A stretch of DNA of 64,000 nucleotides from CAZQKW01 sp964594075 (lineage in GTDB: Bacteria > Desulfobacterota > WTBG01 > CAIYCZ01). Below, one piece after another: positions 25,205-32,778 of the stretch. Every line of letters starts with the position of its first letter. Position 1 is the first letter of the stretch. Where the stretch lies: NCBI GenBank assembly GCA_964594075.1, contig CAZQKW010000013.1, positions 11,264-75,263 on the forward strand. Reading direction: 5' to 3'. Both the position numbers and the translations under genes were made by a program. The notes beneath the pieces were generated by a model that saw only the letters and a list, made by a program, of their open reading frames with translations, was not told where the DNA came from and made no database searches.

Positions 25205-25400
25205 AACACAATTGGATTCTTACTGTTTAAATCTAAGAATTTTGCTCTCATCTTTGTATTGTTTGGCTTTTGGTGAAAGCAGTTACGGGCGGTGCCAGCG
25301 ATGGCTGTAGCGAACACCACGACCCGTCCCAGCGAGCACTGAGCCCGAACAAGGGAACCGAAAGCCAAATAAAGTTCAAATATCTTTGGAAAGAATTTAG
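25205..25400 (+). ncRNA. Novel structured RNA, copy A
   Basis: Homologous to 44315-44480: shared GATTCTTAC, TTTAAATCT.AG, a core GCGATGGCTG.GGCGAACACC-like block at about 25299-25318, CCCGT.CCAGCG, GAGCCCGAACA and a terminal AAATATCTT. A 13-bp stem TTTGGCTTTTGGT (25262-25274) / ACCGAAAGCCAAA (25357-25369) closes the core; in copy B the same positions pair with different bases (TATGTGG/CCACATA). ACGGG (25284-25288) can pair with CCCGT (25323-25327). It is followed by a T-run (25401-25406). No protein frame is conserved between copies. It has a strong promoter and lies just before tRNA-Ala. I recognise no known RNA family, though parts recall 5S rRNA. Confidence 0.6.
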
Positions 25401-25429
25401 TTTTTTATATTTAGAATTTTATATAGCTT

Positions 25430-25505
<76 letters not shown>

Positions 25506-25514
25506 GTTCAGGAG

Positions 25515-25556
25515 CGGGTTTGGCGGTCTTGACACCAAACCCGATTTCTTTTTTCT
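25515..25556 (+). terminator. Rho-independent terminator after tRNA-Ala
   Basis: Stem CGGGTTTGG (25515-25523) / CCAAACCCG (25535-25543) with an 11-nt loop, followed by ATTTCTTTTTT. Confidence 0.85.
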
Positions 25557-25902
25557 GCCGGCCTGTACCTCTTTGTCCCTACCTTGAAACGTCAATATCC
25601 CTGTCACTATTTGCTTTGCCGGCGATGGTTTGCTGTATGCCAGAACCTTCAAGTTCATAGTTGGCAAGATTTAAACGCAGCACACTATTTGCCATTGATT
25701 TCTGACCGGGCCGGCAATATGATCTATAGATAAAACCGGGAGAATTTATGGGGTCGAAAACATTAATCAGCGGGGGGTTTTTTACATGAACCTTGATCAG
25801 TCGATGTGTTAAGACCGGTGGAGGTTTTTTTTGCTATCAAGAATGGGACGCAATTTACTTTTAATAGTCCCTTTTTTTATGGGGGGGTGATGTAAATGAA
25901 AT
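25557..25902. other. Intergenic region, no gene seen
   Basis: 346 bp between the tRNA terminator and the broken glycosyltransferase. It contains a GGGGGGTTTTTT stretch near 25770 that recalls the central block of repeat R1, and a weak GGGAC (25845-25849) / GTCCC (25867-25871) hairpin followed by seven T. No ORF or RNA is supported. Confidence 0.4.
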
Positions 25903-26426
25903 ATGCAGACAAAAAAGAGTGTCTATATAATTCTTTTTTTGATTGTTATGGCGAGATCCGTTTTGCGGTTTTATGGTCTTGCGAATCAATCTCTCTGGCA
26001 TGATGAACTTTATAGTTGGAAAAGTGCCATATTCAATAGCCTCTCACAGGTTATTGAATATGGCAAAGGCGACATCCATCCTCCCGCTTATGCGGTAGTT
26101 CTTTATTACATCGAAAAATTTATTGGAGATTCTGAGGCTGCTCTTCGGCTGCCATCTGCACTATGCGACGTTCTCTCAATAATTTTATCTATTTTCTTGG
26201 TTTTCGTTATTATTCATACAAAGAAGCCCTTATGTCGTCTGCATTAATGGCCTTTCTGTGGTGCCCTGTCTATTAAAGCCAAAAAGCCCGGTATGTCTGG
26301 TTCGTCAATGATACCATCTTTGCCCCTGAACCTTACATTGATTTTATGGCGCAACACTTAACCTTTCTTGAAAAGAAAAGCTTTATTGACATAGATGTGA
26401 GACTGTTTGAAAACACAAATTCCTGA
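25903..26426 (+). pseudogene. Remnant of a membrane glycosyltransferase (GT39/ArnT-like)
   Basis: The first 114 codons read as the N-terminus of a dolichyl-phosphate-mannose/ArnT-like transferase: one membrane helix, then NQSLWHDELYSW (with the catalytic-type Asp/Glu), GDIHPPAYAVVLYYIEKFIGDSEAALRLPSA and a second helix. The frame stops at 26245-26247. A C-terminal-like segment (KARYVWFVNDTIFAP...FIDIDVRLFENTNS) appears about 40 nt later in another frame and ends at 26424-26426. Intact enzymes have 450 or more residues, so about 300 internal residues are missing. Most likely a deletion remnant; both ends are recognisable. Confidence 0.65.
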
Positions 26427-26844
26427 AGGGTCTTTCTGCCTAATATATTTATGCAAAAAAACATTAGAGGCTAATGAAATGCTGTAAAGAAATAGTTTTG
26501 TCTTATATATTGTGGAAAAATTAAGGGCTGGCCGTGATCAAGCACATTAATAATGCTGGGGGCAATAAGTGTTTCATGTTCTTATAACGGTCACGAAATT
26601 ATAAACAAGACCTGAAATTTATTTTTTTCTAACCGTTCTCTGAAAATTGTGATATATTAAATGTGCCCCTTGTATTTTTCGCCCTTGTTCTTTAGTCCCC
26701 CTCGTTAAAAATTCGGGTATTAATGCAAGGGGCATTTCTATTTTTAATTTTTAATCTTACAGTATCCCCCATTTCCAGGTATAAAACCCCTGTCACGAAT
26801 TATTTGGCACTACGGCAATAATCTGATCAAAAAAGTATAGCCCT
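26427..26844. other. Intergenic region with long-loop inverted repeat
   Basis: 418 bp. TGCCCCTTG (26664-26672) pairs with CAAGGGGCA (26726-26734), a perfect 9-bp stem over a 53-nt loop, followed by TTTCTATTTTTAATTTTT. It could be a terminator or a small RNA end. The first 230 bp are AT-rich and featureless. Confidence 0.4.
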
Positions 26845-28992
26845 ATGAATACCGTGACACCACAGCCTTCATGGCATAGAAACATGGTGCATGGCTGCTT
26901 GATCTGGGGAGCAGGCTGGCTTGGGTTTGCCGTTTTAGAAACGCTCCTGATCCTGACACGCGTGCCTGCAATGCGATGCTCCACAGTATTGGTATCCATC
27001 GCCGCATATGCGATAGCAGGCGCTGTCGGAGGTTTGATTGTCGCCGGCTTGCATGATCTGTTTACACGCAGGAGAGACCGTTTTCAAGCAGAAATACTTT
27101 GTTACTCCGGCGGTGTTACTTCCATTCTGCTCTGCGTCGGTCTCGCCATCATTAACAATAAATTATTCCCCACCGCTCATCTTTTTGCGATCTGTTTCAG
27201 TCTGCTTTTCTGTCTCATGAGCGGCGTGGTTTACCTTTGGCTGCAACGGCGTGCATCAGCCATCTGCGACAGAGAAACGCTGCGCCGTTTCTTTTGCGCC
27301 CTATACGTAAGTCTGTGTGTATTCATTCTTGCAGGCCTGCACATCAATGAAACCGTTTTGCCGGGAAAATTCCTTGACCTGACGCCGAAGCGGCTCATCG
27401 TGAATGGGCTGATTTTGCTTGGGTGTTGTGCTCTGTTTTGCGTTGTTTTTGGTCTCCTCTATGCTGTTGGCAAAATCTTACGACTCCTGTCATTGCCACA
27501 GGCAGCGCCCTATTGTTTTCTCCTGGGAGGCATTATTATCTGGGGAGCCTTCGAGATTTTTTCAAAAACCAAGACTGATAATACCTTTAAAGAAATAAGC
27601 ACCCTGCTCAGGCAGCGGCCTTCGGTCATTTTGATAAGCATTGATACCATGCGTGCAGACCATTTGTCCTGTTATGGCTACGACCGCAATACCACCCCGC
27701 ATATAGATCGGTTTGCCCGTGAGGGTATTCTGTTTCACAGGGCGTATGCGCCCTCTTCCTGGACTCTCCCCTCGCATGCCTCAATCATGACCGGATGTTT
27801 CCCCTCCATGCATAATGCACACCGTTCAGAACGCACACAGCCGCCCTATTTCTGCACCAAACTGAGTGATGACAATGTCACAATAGCGGAAGTGTTGTCA
27901 GAATACGGATATGACACGGCGGGTATTGTAGCGGGAACTCTCTGTAAAGCCGTGTTTGGTCTGGGACAGGGCTTCAGCGTGTATGATGATGATCTTGACC
28001 CCTGGGGCGGAGAACGAAGGGCGCATGAAATCAATAAGCTCGTTTTTGCATGGCTCGATAATCGCACGGCGCAATTATCGGGGCAAAAGTTTTTACTCTT
28101 TAATGCAACACTGCCCATATTTCTTTTTATTCATTATTTTGACCCTCATCAGTCTTATATGCCTCCCGCCCCGTTTGACAACCAATATCCCGGCAGAGAC
28201 GATTCCCTTATTCTTACCTATGGAGGAACATCGGCTGCTTCTTATAAAGAAAAAGAGCTTGAACTGCTTAAAGATGTCATAAAACGAAAGCATCAGTTAT
28301 CAGCAAAGGAACAGAATCATCTCGTGGCGCTGTATGACGGCGAATTAGCGTTTGTTGACGATGCCGTAGGGAAGCTTATCCAGAGACTAAAGGAGGTTGC
28401 CTGGTATTCGGGCAGCATGATCATTATAACCTCAGACCATGGAGAATCATTTGGCGAACACCAGTTAACCACCCACGGCATAGCGCTCTATGATGACAAC
28501 CTGAGGGTTCCCCTGATGGTGAAGTATCCAGAAAGCCGCAATCACGCTGCTGCGGCAGATTATCCGGTATCGTTGGTTGATATTTTCCCGGAAATCCTCA
28601 CTACCGTTTCTATTCCTCTGCCGAAAAACATTCAGGGCACAGGGTTAACCGGCTCGCAAAAAACCAGATATATCATTGCCGAGAATTTTCAGGATCCCAC
28701 GTGGAAACAGCGTGCGGATTTAAAACATCTTGCACGGGATCTGCAGGCAATCTATGCGGGAGATTTAAAATATATCTGGGCTTCTGACGGAAGCTGCGAG
28801 CTTTATAATGTTGTTGCAGATCCTGGCGAAACATTTAACTTAATTGATAGATTGCCGCAGAAAGCGCATGAGCTGCACCAGCGCTTGCAGGCGTGGAAGA
28901 GCTCATTTAGTCCTGTTGAAGGGAATAAAGATTTGCCGGCGCCGGATCAGTCGGTCACCGAGAAACTGCGCGCCTTGGGGTATATTGAGTAG
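26845..28992 (+). CDS. Membrane-anchored sulfatase/alkaline-phosphatase-superfamily enzyme
   Basis: 715 residues. About seven hydrophobic helices in the first 245 residues, then a sulfatase-type domain: VILISIDTMRADHLSCYGYDRNTTPHIDRFA (about 259-290), the nucleophile region SSWTLPSHASIMTG (about 303-316), SLVDIFPEIL and TSDHGESFGEHQ (about 529). The nucleophile position carries Thr/Ser rather than the Cys/Ser-x-Pro-x-Arg formylglycine motif, so phosphatase or phosphoglycerol/phosphoethanolamine-transferase-like chemistry is more likely than sulfate ester hydrolysis. The catalytic domain probably faces the periplasm. Confidence 0.85.
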   Translation: MNTVTPQPSWHRNMVHGCLIWGAGWLGFAVLETLLILTRVPAMRCSTVLVSIAAYAIAGAVGGLIVAGLHDLFTRRRDRFQAEILCYSGGVTSILLCVGLAIINNKLFPTAHLFAICFSLLFCLMSGVVYLWLQRRASAICDRETLRRFFCALYVSLCVFILAGLHINETVLPGKFLDLTPKRLIVNGLILLGCCALFCVVFGLLYAVGKILRLLSLPQAAPYCFLLGGIIIWGAFEIFSKTKTDNTFKEISTLLRQRPSVILISIDTMRADHLSCYGYDRNTTPHIDRFAREGILFHRAYAPSSWTLPSHASIMTGCFPSMHNAHRSERTQPPYFCTKLSDDNVTIAEVLSEYGYDTAGIVAGTLCKAVFGLGQGFSVYDDDLDPWGGERRAHEINKLVFAWLDNRTAQLSGQKFLLFNATLPIFLFIHYFDPHQSYMPPAPFDNQYPGRDDSLILTYGGTSAASYKEKELELLKDVIKRKHQLSAKEQNHLVALYDGELAFVDDAVGKLIQRLKEVAWYSGSMIIITSDHGESFGEHQLTTHGIALYDDNLRVPLMVKYPESRNHAAAADYPVSLVDIFPEILTTVSIPLPKNIQGTGLTGSQKTRYIIAENFQDPTWKQRADLKHLARDLQAIYAGDLKYIWASDGSCELYNVVADPGETFNLIDRLPQKAHELHQRLQAWKSSFSPVEGNKDLPAPDQSVTEKLRALGYIE

Positions 28993-29035
28993 CCTTAATG
29001 ATTATCTTATTCACGCTTAACAATGAAGAGGTCTG

Positions 29036-29437
29036 ATGCGTGCCATAAGGGTGGTAACCTGTGCGGTGATTGAAAAAGAGGGTAAAATTCTGATTGCCAG
29101 AAGAAAACGCGGCGATCATATGGGCGGCAAATGGGAATTCCCGGGAGGAACAGTAGAGCGCGATGAAACACCTGAACAGTGTCTCATGCGGGAACTTAAG
29201 GAAGAATTAGGCGTTGACATCGGTGTTGATGAGTTTATTTGCTCAAGCCAATGCGCCTATGACCATGCAACCATAAATTTACTGGCTTTTAAAGCAACGC
29301 TGCTTTCTGATGAACTAAAATTATCCGCTCATGAGGAAATCAGGTGGGTTTCTCCCCGGGAGCTTGGCCGGTATGACTTTCCAGAGGCGGATGCACCGAT
29401 CATCAGGCGTATTACCGCATCTCGGGAGAAAGGATAA
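29036..29437 (+). CDS. Nudix hydrolase, MutT-like (8-oxo-dGTP diphosphatase family)
   Basis: 133 residues. Perfect Nudix box GX5EX7REUXEEXGU at 38-60 (Gly38, Glu44, Arg52, Glu53, Glu56, Glu57, Gly59). N-terminus VVTCAVIEKEGKILIARRKRGDHMGGKWEFPGG is the MutT/NUDT1-like form with WEFPGG. Likely sanitises oxidised nucleotides, though related members act on CTP or other nucleotides. 43 nt after the sulfatase-like gene. Confidence 0.93.
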   Translation: MRAIRVVTCAVIEKEGKILIARRKRGDHMGGKWEFPGGTVERDETPEQCLMRELKEELGVDIGVDEFICSSQCAYDHATINLLAFKATLLSDELKLSAHEEIRWVSPRELGRYDFPEADAPIIRRITASREKG

Positions 29438-29479
29438 CTTCGTTTACTCCGCCCGTTTCATCTCTCCCAACGCTGAAAG

Positions 29480-30076
29480 CTACAGCCTTCGGTCGGAATC
29501 AGGATACAGTTTTTTAATGCACTCCGGGCACAAAGAGTGCGTAAATTCAATATCAAGACATTTGTTAAAGTACCGGTCAACAGATTCCCAGTACTGTTTA
29601 TCATTCCTGATTTTCTTGCAACCCGCGCACATGGGCAGCAAACTTTGCAAGTGCATCACCTCGCTCATGTCTTCAAGGGTGAGCAGCACCAACGGCATAC
29701 CCTCAAAAACAAACGCAGCGGCTGTCACCAGCATATGAGCTTCCGCGGTTATTCCGCCCGCATGCAATTCCATCCGCGTTTTTTCACGATGCACTATAGC
29801 GCCGTTGCTGGCTTTTTTCACTGCATTTCTGATGATGCAATCTCCACAATTGGGGCCGCGGCCACACCCCTCGGGAACATCAAAAGCATGGACACACCCT
29901 AACACCTCGCCGCCCCGCCGTTTATATATCTTCTCGCGATCTGTGCCCACTATTTTTGCTGCCGCCTTATTCCAAAAACAGATACTCACATCTTCATCAA
30001 CAACCAGCAGCATTGCAGGAATTGCGTTGAACACGCTGCTCAGAAATTCGTTTTTCTCAAAAAATATTTCGCTCAT
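29480..30076 (-). CDS. PAS-domain protein with terminal Cys motifs
   Basis: 198 residues. PAS domain at about 8-150 (FNAIPAMLLVVDEDVSICFWNKAAAKIVG). A Cys-rich segment inside it (GCVHAFDVPEGCGRGPNCGDCIIRNAV) is frequent in sensory PAS proteins of anaerobes and may bind metal or heme. The C-terminal MCAGCKKIRNDKQYWESVDRYF...SLCPECIKKLYP is the common PAS tail whose four Cys likely bind zinc. No output domain is present; it may act by binding a partner kinase. Confidence 0.88.
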   Translation of the reverse strand: MSEIFFEKNEFLSSVFNAIPAMLLVVDEDVSICFWNKAAAKIVGTDREKIYKRRGGEVLGCVHAFDVPEGCGRGPNCGDCIIRNAVKKASNGAIVHREKTRMELHAGGITAEAHMLVTAAAFVFEGMPLVLLTLEDMSEVMHLQSLLPMCAGCKKIRNDKQYWESVDRYFNKCLDIEFTHSLCPECIKKLYPDSDRRL

Positions 30077-30246
30077 CGGATCGGTGCCTCTTGCAAAACC
30101 ATCAGGTTGTTCAAAAAGTGATGCTTAGAGGGTCTGTGAATAACCAACCATGCTACACATATCGAATTTTCGAACTGCTGCAAAGCTTCTGCGGGTTAAC
30201 TGGGCTTACTACTCTGTGCCATTCTGCGGACAGCGCCCGTGACTGA

Positions 30247-31281
30247 TCAGAGCGTTTTTCTGTGTTTCTTCAGAAGTTCGCGCAGCTCCTTTATTCGTTG
30301 CGGCGTGGGAATCTGGTACGGACATTTTTCCACACAGGCGCCACAGGCATCGCAGCTTTCAAGCTGGGGCAGCATGCGGCTGGCAAGCTGCATGGTATAG
30401 GCGACATCATCGTTCATTTCTTTGCCGTAGCATTTCATATGAATCATGTGAACAAAGGGTATTATGATGCCGTGCTCGCACGGCATGCAGTAAGAACAAC
30501 GACGACAAAACTCCTTTCCCAGCTCTTTGACTTCTTCCTCAAGCGCCTGCAACTCTTCGGCAGACAGCGCGGTGCCTGCGTCAATAAAGCTGAAATTCTC
30601 TTCAAGCTCCTTGATTGACATCATGCCGGGGGTTATCACATCAATGGGGTAGTTAAGAAAAAATCTTAGTGCGTGCGCTTTAGATTCAATGACGCCACCG
30701 GCAAGCGGCTTCATGATGGAGGTGGCAACCCCCATTTGATTGGCGGTAATAATAAGCGACTGCAGTGCCTCGCGCTCAATCACATTAAACGGAAACATCA
30801 CCATGTCAAAACATCCTCGGTGCAGCGCCTCGGTCAAGGTAAGCGGATTGTGGCCGGTTATGGCAATATGCCTGATTCTGCCTGCTTTCCGTTGCGCCAG
30901 CAAAAAATCCAAAGGTTCTCTGCACGCCATTTCCAGTTCCGGGGGCTGGTTCACCGCATGAAATCCGTAGAAGTCTATAACATCGGTCTGCAGCCGTTTA
31001 AAGCTCTGCTCAAAATCTTTTTTAAATTCCTCTATGCCCGCTCTCCATGAGACCGAGCGCGACGAGATAATACACTCGGCTCTGCGTTGCGCAAGCACTC
31101 TTCCCAGCTTTTCCTCGCTGTCCATATAGGCTGAGGCAGTATCAAAATAGTTTATGCCGAGTTCCAGCGCCCGATTGAGCAGGCGGTCAGATTCTTCAAC
31201 CGCTATGCGCGGGAGATACATCGCGCCAAAGCCGAGTTTTTTTACTGAAATGCCCGTTTTTCCCAATAATATTGTTTGCAC
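30247..31281 (-). CDS. Aldo/keto reductase with C-terminal 4Fe-4S domain
   Basis: 344 residues. The AKR barrel holds FDTASAYMDSEEKLG (Asp47, Tyr52) and DFYGFH (His108). The usual catalytic Lys of the I.TK motif is replaced: the segment reads CIISSRSVSW at about 70-79. The C-terminus has two Cys clusters, CRRCSYCMPCEHG and CDACGACVEKCPYQIP, the latter a 4Fe-4S ferredoxin motif. This matches the ferredoxin-linked AKR group common in anaerobes; substrate unknown. It overlaps nothing and lies 20 nt from the next gene on the same strand. Confidence 0.9.
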   Translation of the reverse strand: MQTILLGKTGISVKKLGFGAMYLPRIAVEESDRLLNRALELGINYFDTASAYMDSEEKLGRVLAQRRAECIISSRSVSWRAGIEEFKKDFEQSFKRLQTDVIDFYGFHAVNQPPELEMACREPLDFLLAQRKAGRIRHIAITGHNPLTLTEALHRGCFDMVMFPFNVIEREALQSLIITANQMGVATSIMKPLAGGVIESKAHALRFFLNYPIDVITPGMMSIKELEENFSFIDAGTALSAEELQALEEEVKELGKEFCRRCSYCMPCEHGIIIPFVHMIHMKCYGKEMNDDVAYTMQLASRMLPQLESCDACGACVEKCPYQIPTPQRIKELRELLKKHRKTL

Positions 31282-31301
31282 CGACCATGCTCCCGATATG
31301 G

Positions 31302-31610
31302 CTATTTAAAAATGCTGAAAAATTTATCAAGGCCGCTCTTTTCCATCTTTGCCAGGGCTTCAAGCTCTCCAGCGTCAAGCCACACGCCGTCGCATTCAGA
31401 GCAACGGTCTATGGTTATACCCTTGTAATCAATTTCTATGAGTTCCATACCGCATTTCGGACAGCGCATGTAATGAAGTTCCTTCAAACGATTGCGCTCT
31501 TGCTGTTGAATCTGACTCTGTTTCTCTTCTTCAGCCTTTTTCAGTCGTTTTAATTCTTCCCGGGCAAAGAATTCCTCTTCTTTGTCAGTCGGCTTAACGG
31601 GCATATGCAT
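31302..31610 (-). CDS. TFIIB-type zinc-ribbon domain protein
   Basis: 102 residues. A charged, coiled-coil-like N-terminus (1-48) is followed by RCPKCGMEL...DRCSECDGVWLDAGELEAL, the PF13453 zf-TFIIB signature in which CPxCG and CxxC(D)GxWLD bind zinc. Function of such proteins is unknown; they often sit beside membrane or redox genes. Confidence 0.88.
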   Translation of the reverse strand: MHMPVKPTDKEEEFFAREELKRLKKAEEEKQSQIQQQERNRLKELHYMRCPKCGMELIEIDYKGITIDRCSECDGVWLDAGELEALAKMEKSGLDKFFSIFK

Positions 31611-31656
31611 CTCCTTTAAAGATAATAGCAGGTATGCAGAAATCTATCCTGATCTC

Positions 31657-31980
31657 TTATTTGAAAGTTTTCAGAATGTAGCGAGCCAATTCCCGCGCAT
31701 CGTTATTTGGAATAGCGGTTTCGTCAAATTTCGGCATTCCCGGAGCGCCGGTTCGGAAGAATGCAACGAGTTCCTCTTCAGATTTGATGTTGCGTGCTTC
31801 AAGATCCGCTTTCTTGAGGGTCTTTTTGGGATTGATAATATTGCCGCCCTGCGGGTGGCACACGGCACAATGCCGGGCAAATAGTTTTTCACCCGATACT
31901 GCGGGGCTCTGGTCTTCTGCCATAGCCGTTGATAATAAGCCACACATACATATGACGCTCGCAACAAATAACTTTTTCAT
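31657..31980 (-). CDS. Small c-type cytochrome (c6/c553-like)
   Basis: 107 residues. Sec signal (1-21, cleavage at AMA-ED); heme site CAVCH at 38-42; GAPGMPKF near 83 supplies the likely axial Met; RELARYILKTF is the C-terminal helix. AAGGAGG precedes the ATG. A periplasmic single-heme electron carrier. No cytochrome oxidase or c-type maturation genes are in the window. Confidence 0.92.
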   Translation of the reverse strand: MKKLFVASVICMCGLLSTAMAEDQSPAVSGEKLFARHCAVCHPQGGNIINPKKTLKKADLEARNIKSEEELVAFFRTGAPGMPKFDETAIPNNDARELARYILKTFK

Positions 31981-32381
31981 AAAATATGCCTCCTTTTCCT
32001 CGTGAACATAACGAAATGTGATTGATAAAAAGTTTAAAATCAGTGCCGCCTTTTTATCCTCTGTCCCTTACCCCCCTAAACGCTGCGCTTTTTCATCAAC
32101 TCTTAACATAATAGCAACTAATCCACAGGTTTTGTTGAAACCATGTGGAAAACACCTGTGGAAATTGGTGCGGCAGCGTGAAAAAAGAGGGCAGCACGCA
32201 CTTTGCTCATTTTTTGAGCAGTTAAATAAAATAAAGTTATTTTAAATAGTTAATTAATAGCGGCGCACGGGATAGGCAGATAAAACGCCATCGGCAACGT
32301 TTTATCAACAGGATAACCCGCAACTCCTTTAAAAAGGCCGCAGAAAACCAGCCAAAGCCGCCACTGCCCTCTGCCAGATAT
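31981..32381. other. Intergenic region with DnaA-box-like cluster and AT-rich stretch
   Basis: 401 bp. Near matches to TTATCCACA: TAATCCACA at 32119-32127, TTTTCCACA (minus) at 32144-32152, ATTTCCACA (minus) at 32157-32165, and TTATCAACA at 32302-32310. An AT-rich stretch lies at 32218-32262. Each box has one or two mismatches. Could be a replication or DnaA-regulated site, or chance. Confidence 0.3.
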
Positions 32382-32699
32382 TTATGGCAAGTGTATAAAC
32401 TGACGCGGTTTGAAAGCATCGCGTGGCGCCTGGCATATCGGACATTTATCAGGAGGATTATTTCCCTCATATATATGACCGCATCCCAGACATACCCAGT
32501 GTATTGTGTCAGGCGAGGGCGCCGGTTTTATCTTGTGCTCGCGGGCCGCTTTGATTGGCGGCGCAGCGGGCATGAACTGCCGCGGATAGAAAGCCCGTTT
32601 CGGCGCTTTGCATACCGGGCACTCGGCTGGAGGACTGTCTCCTTCGGCAATATAGCCGCATCCTATGCAAACCCAGTGTTTAATTGCCTGCGTTGCCAT
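32382..32699 (-). CDS. Tandem rubredoxin-like zinc-ribbon protein
   Basis: 105 residues from ATG 32699 (GAAAGGAG upstream); an earlier ATG at 32819 would run into the antiporter gene and is rejected. Two short rubredoxin-like domains: HWVCIGCGYIAEGDSPPAECPVCKAP (first) and HWVCLGCGHIYEGNNPPDKCPICQAP (second), joined by a basic Pro/Lys linker. Each has four Cys that could hold Fe or Zn. Domains are shorter than true rubredoxin (about 52 residues) and resemble the rubrerythrin C-terminal ribbon. Likely electron transfer or metal binding. Confidence 0.88.
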   Translation of the reverse strand: MATQAIKHWVCIGCGYIAEGDSPPAECPVCKAPKRAFYPRQFMPAAPPIKAAREHKIKPAPSPDTIHWVCLGCGHIYEGNNPPDKCPICQAPRDAFKPRQFIHLP

Positions 32700-32778
32700 A
32701 ACGACGCTCCTTTCAAGATATAAACGGTTTTTTAAACAGCCATTACTATATAAATATACAGCATAATTGTTAGGTTGC

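Noticed and set aside
25205..25400. 6S, SRP or RNase P RNA identity for the structured RNA
   Set aside because: The SRP tetraloop/GGAAGGAAGCAGCC motif, RNase P conserved regions and the 6S open-bubble layout are all absent.
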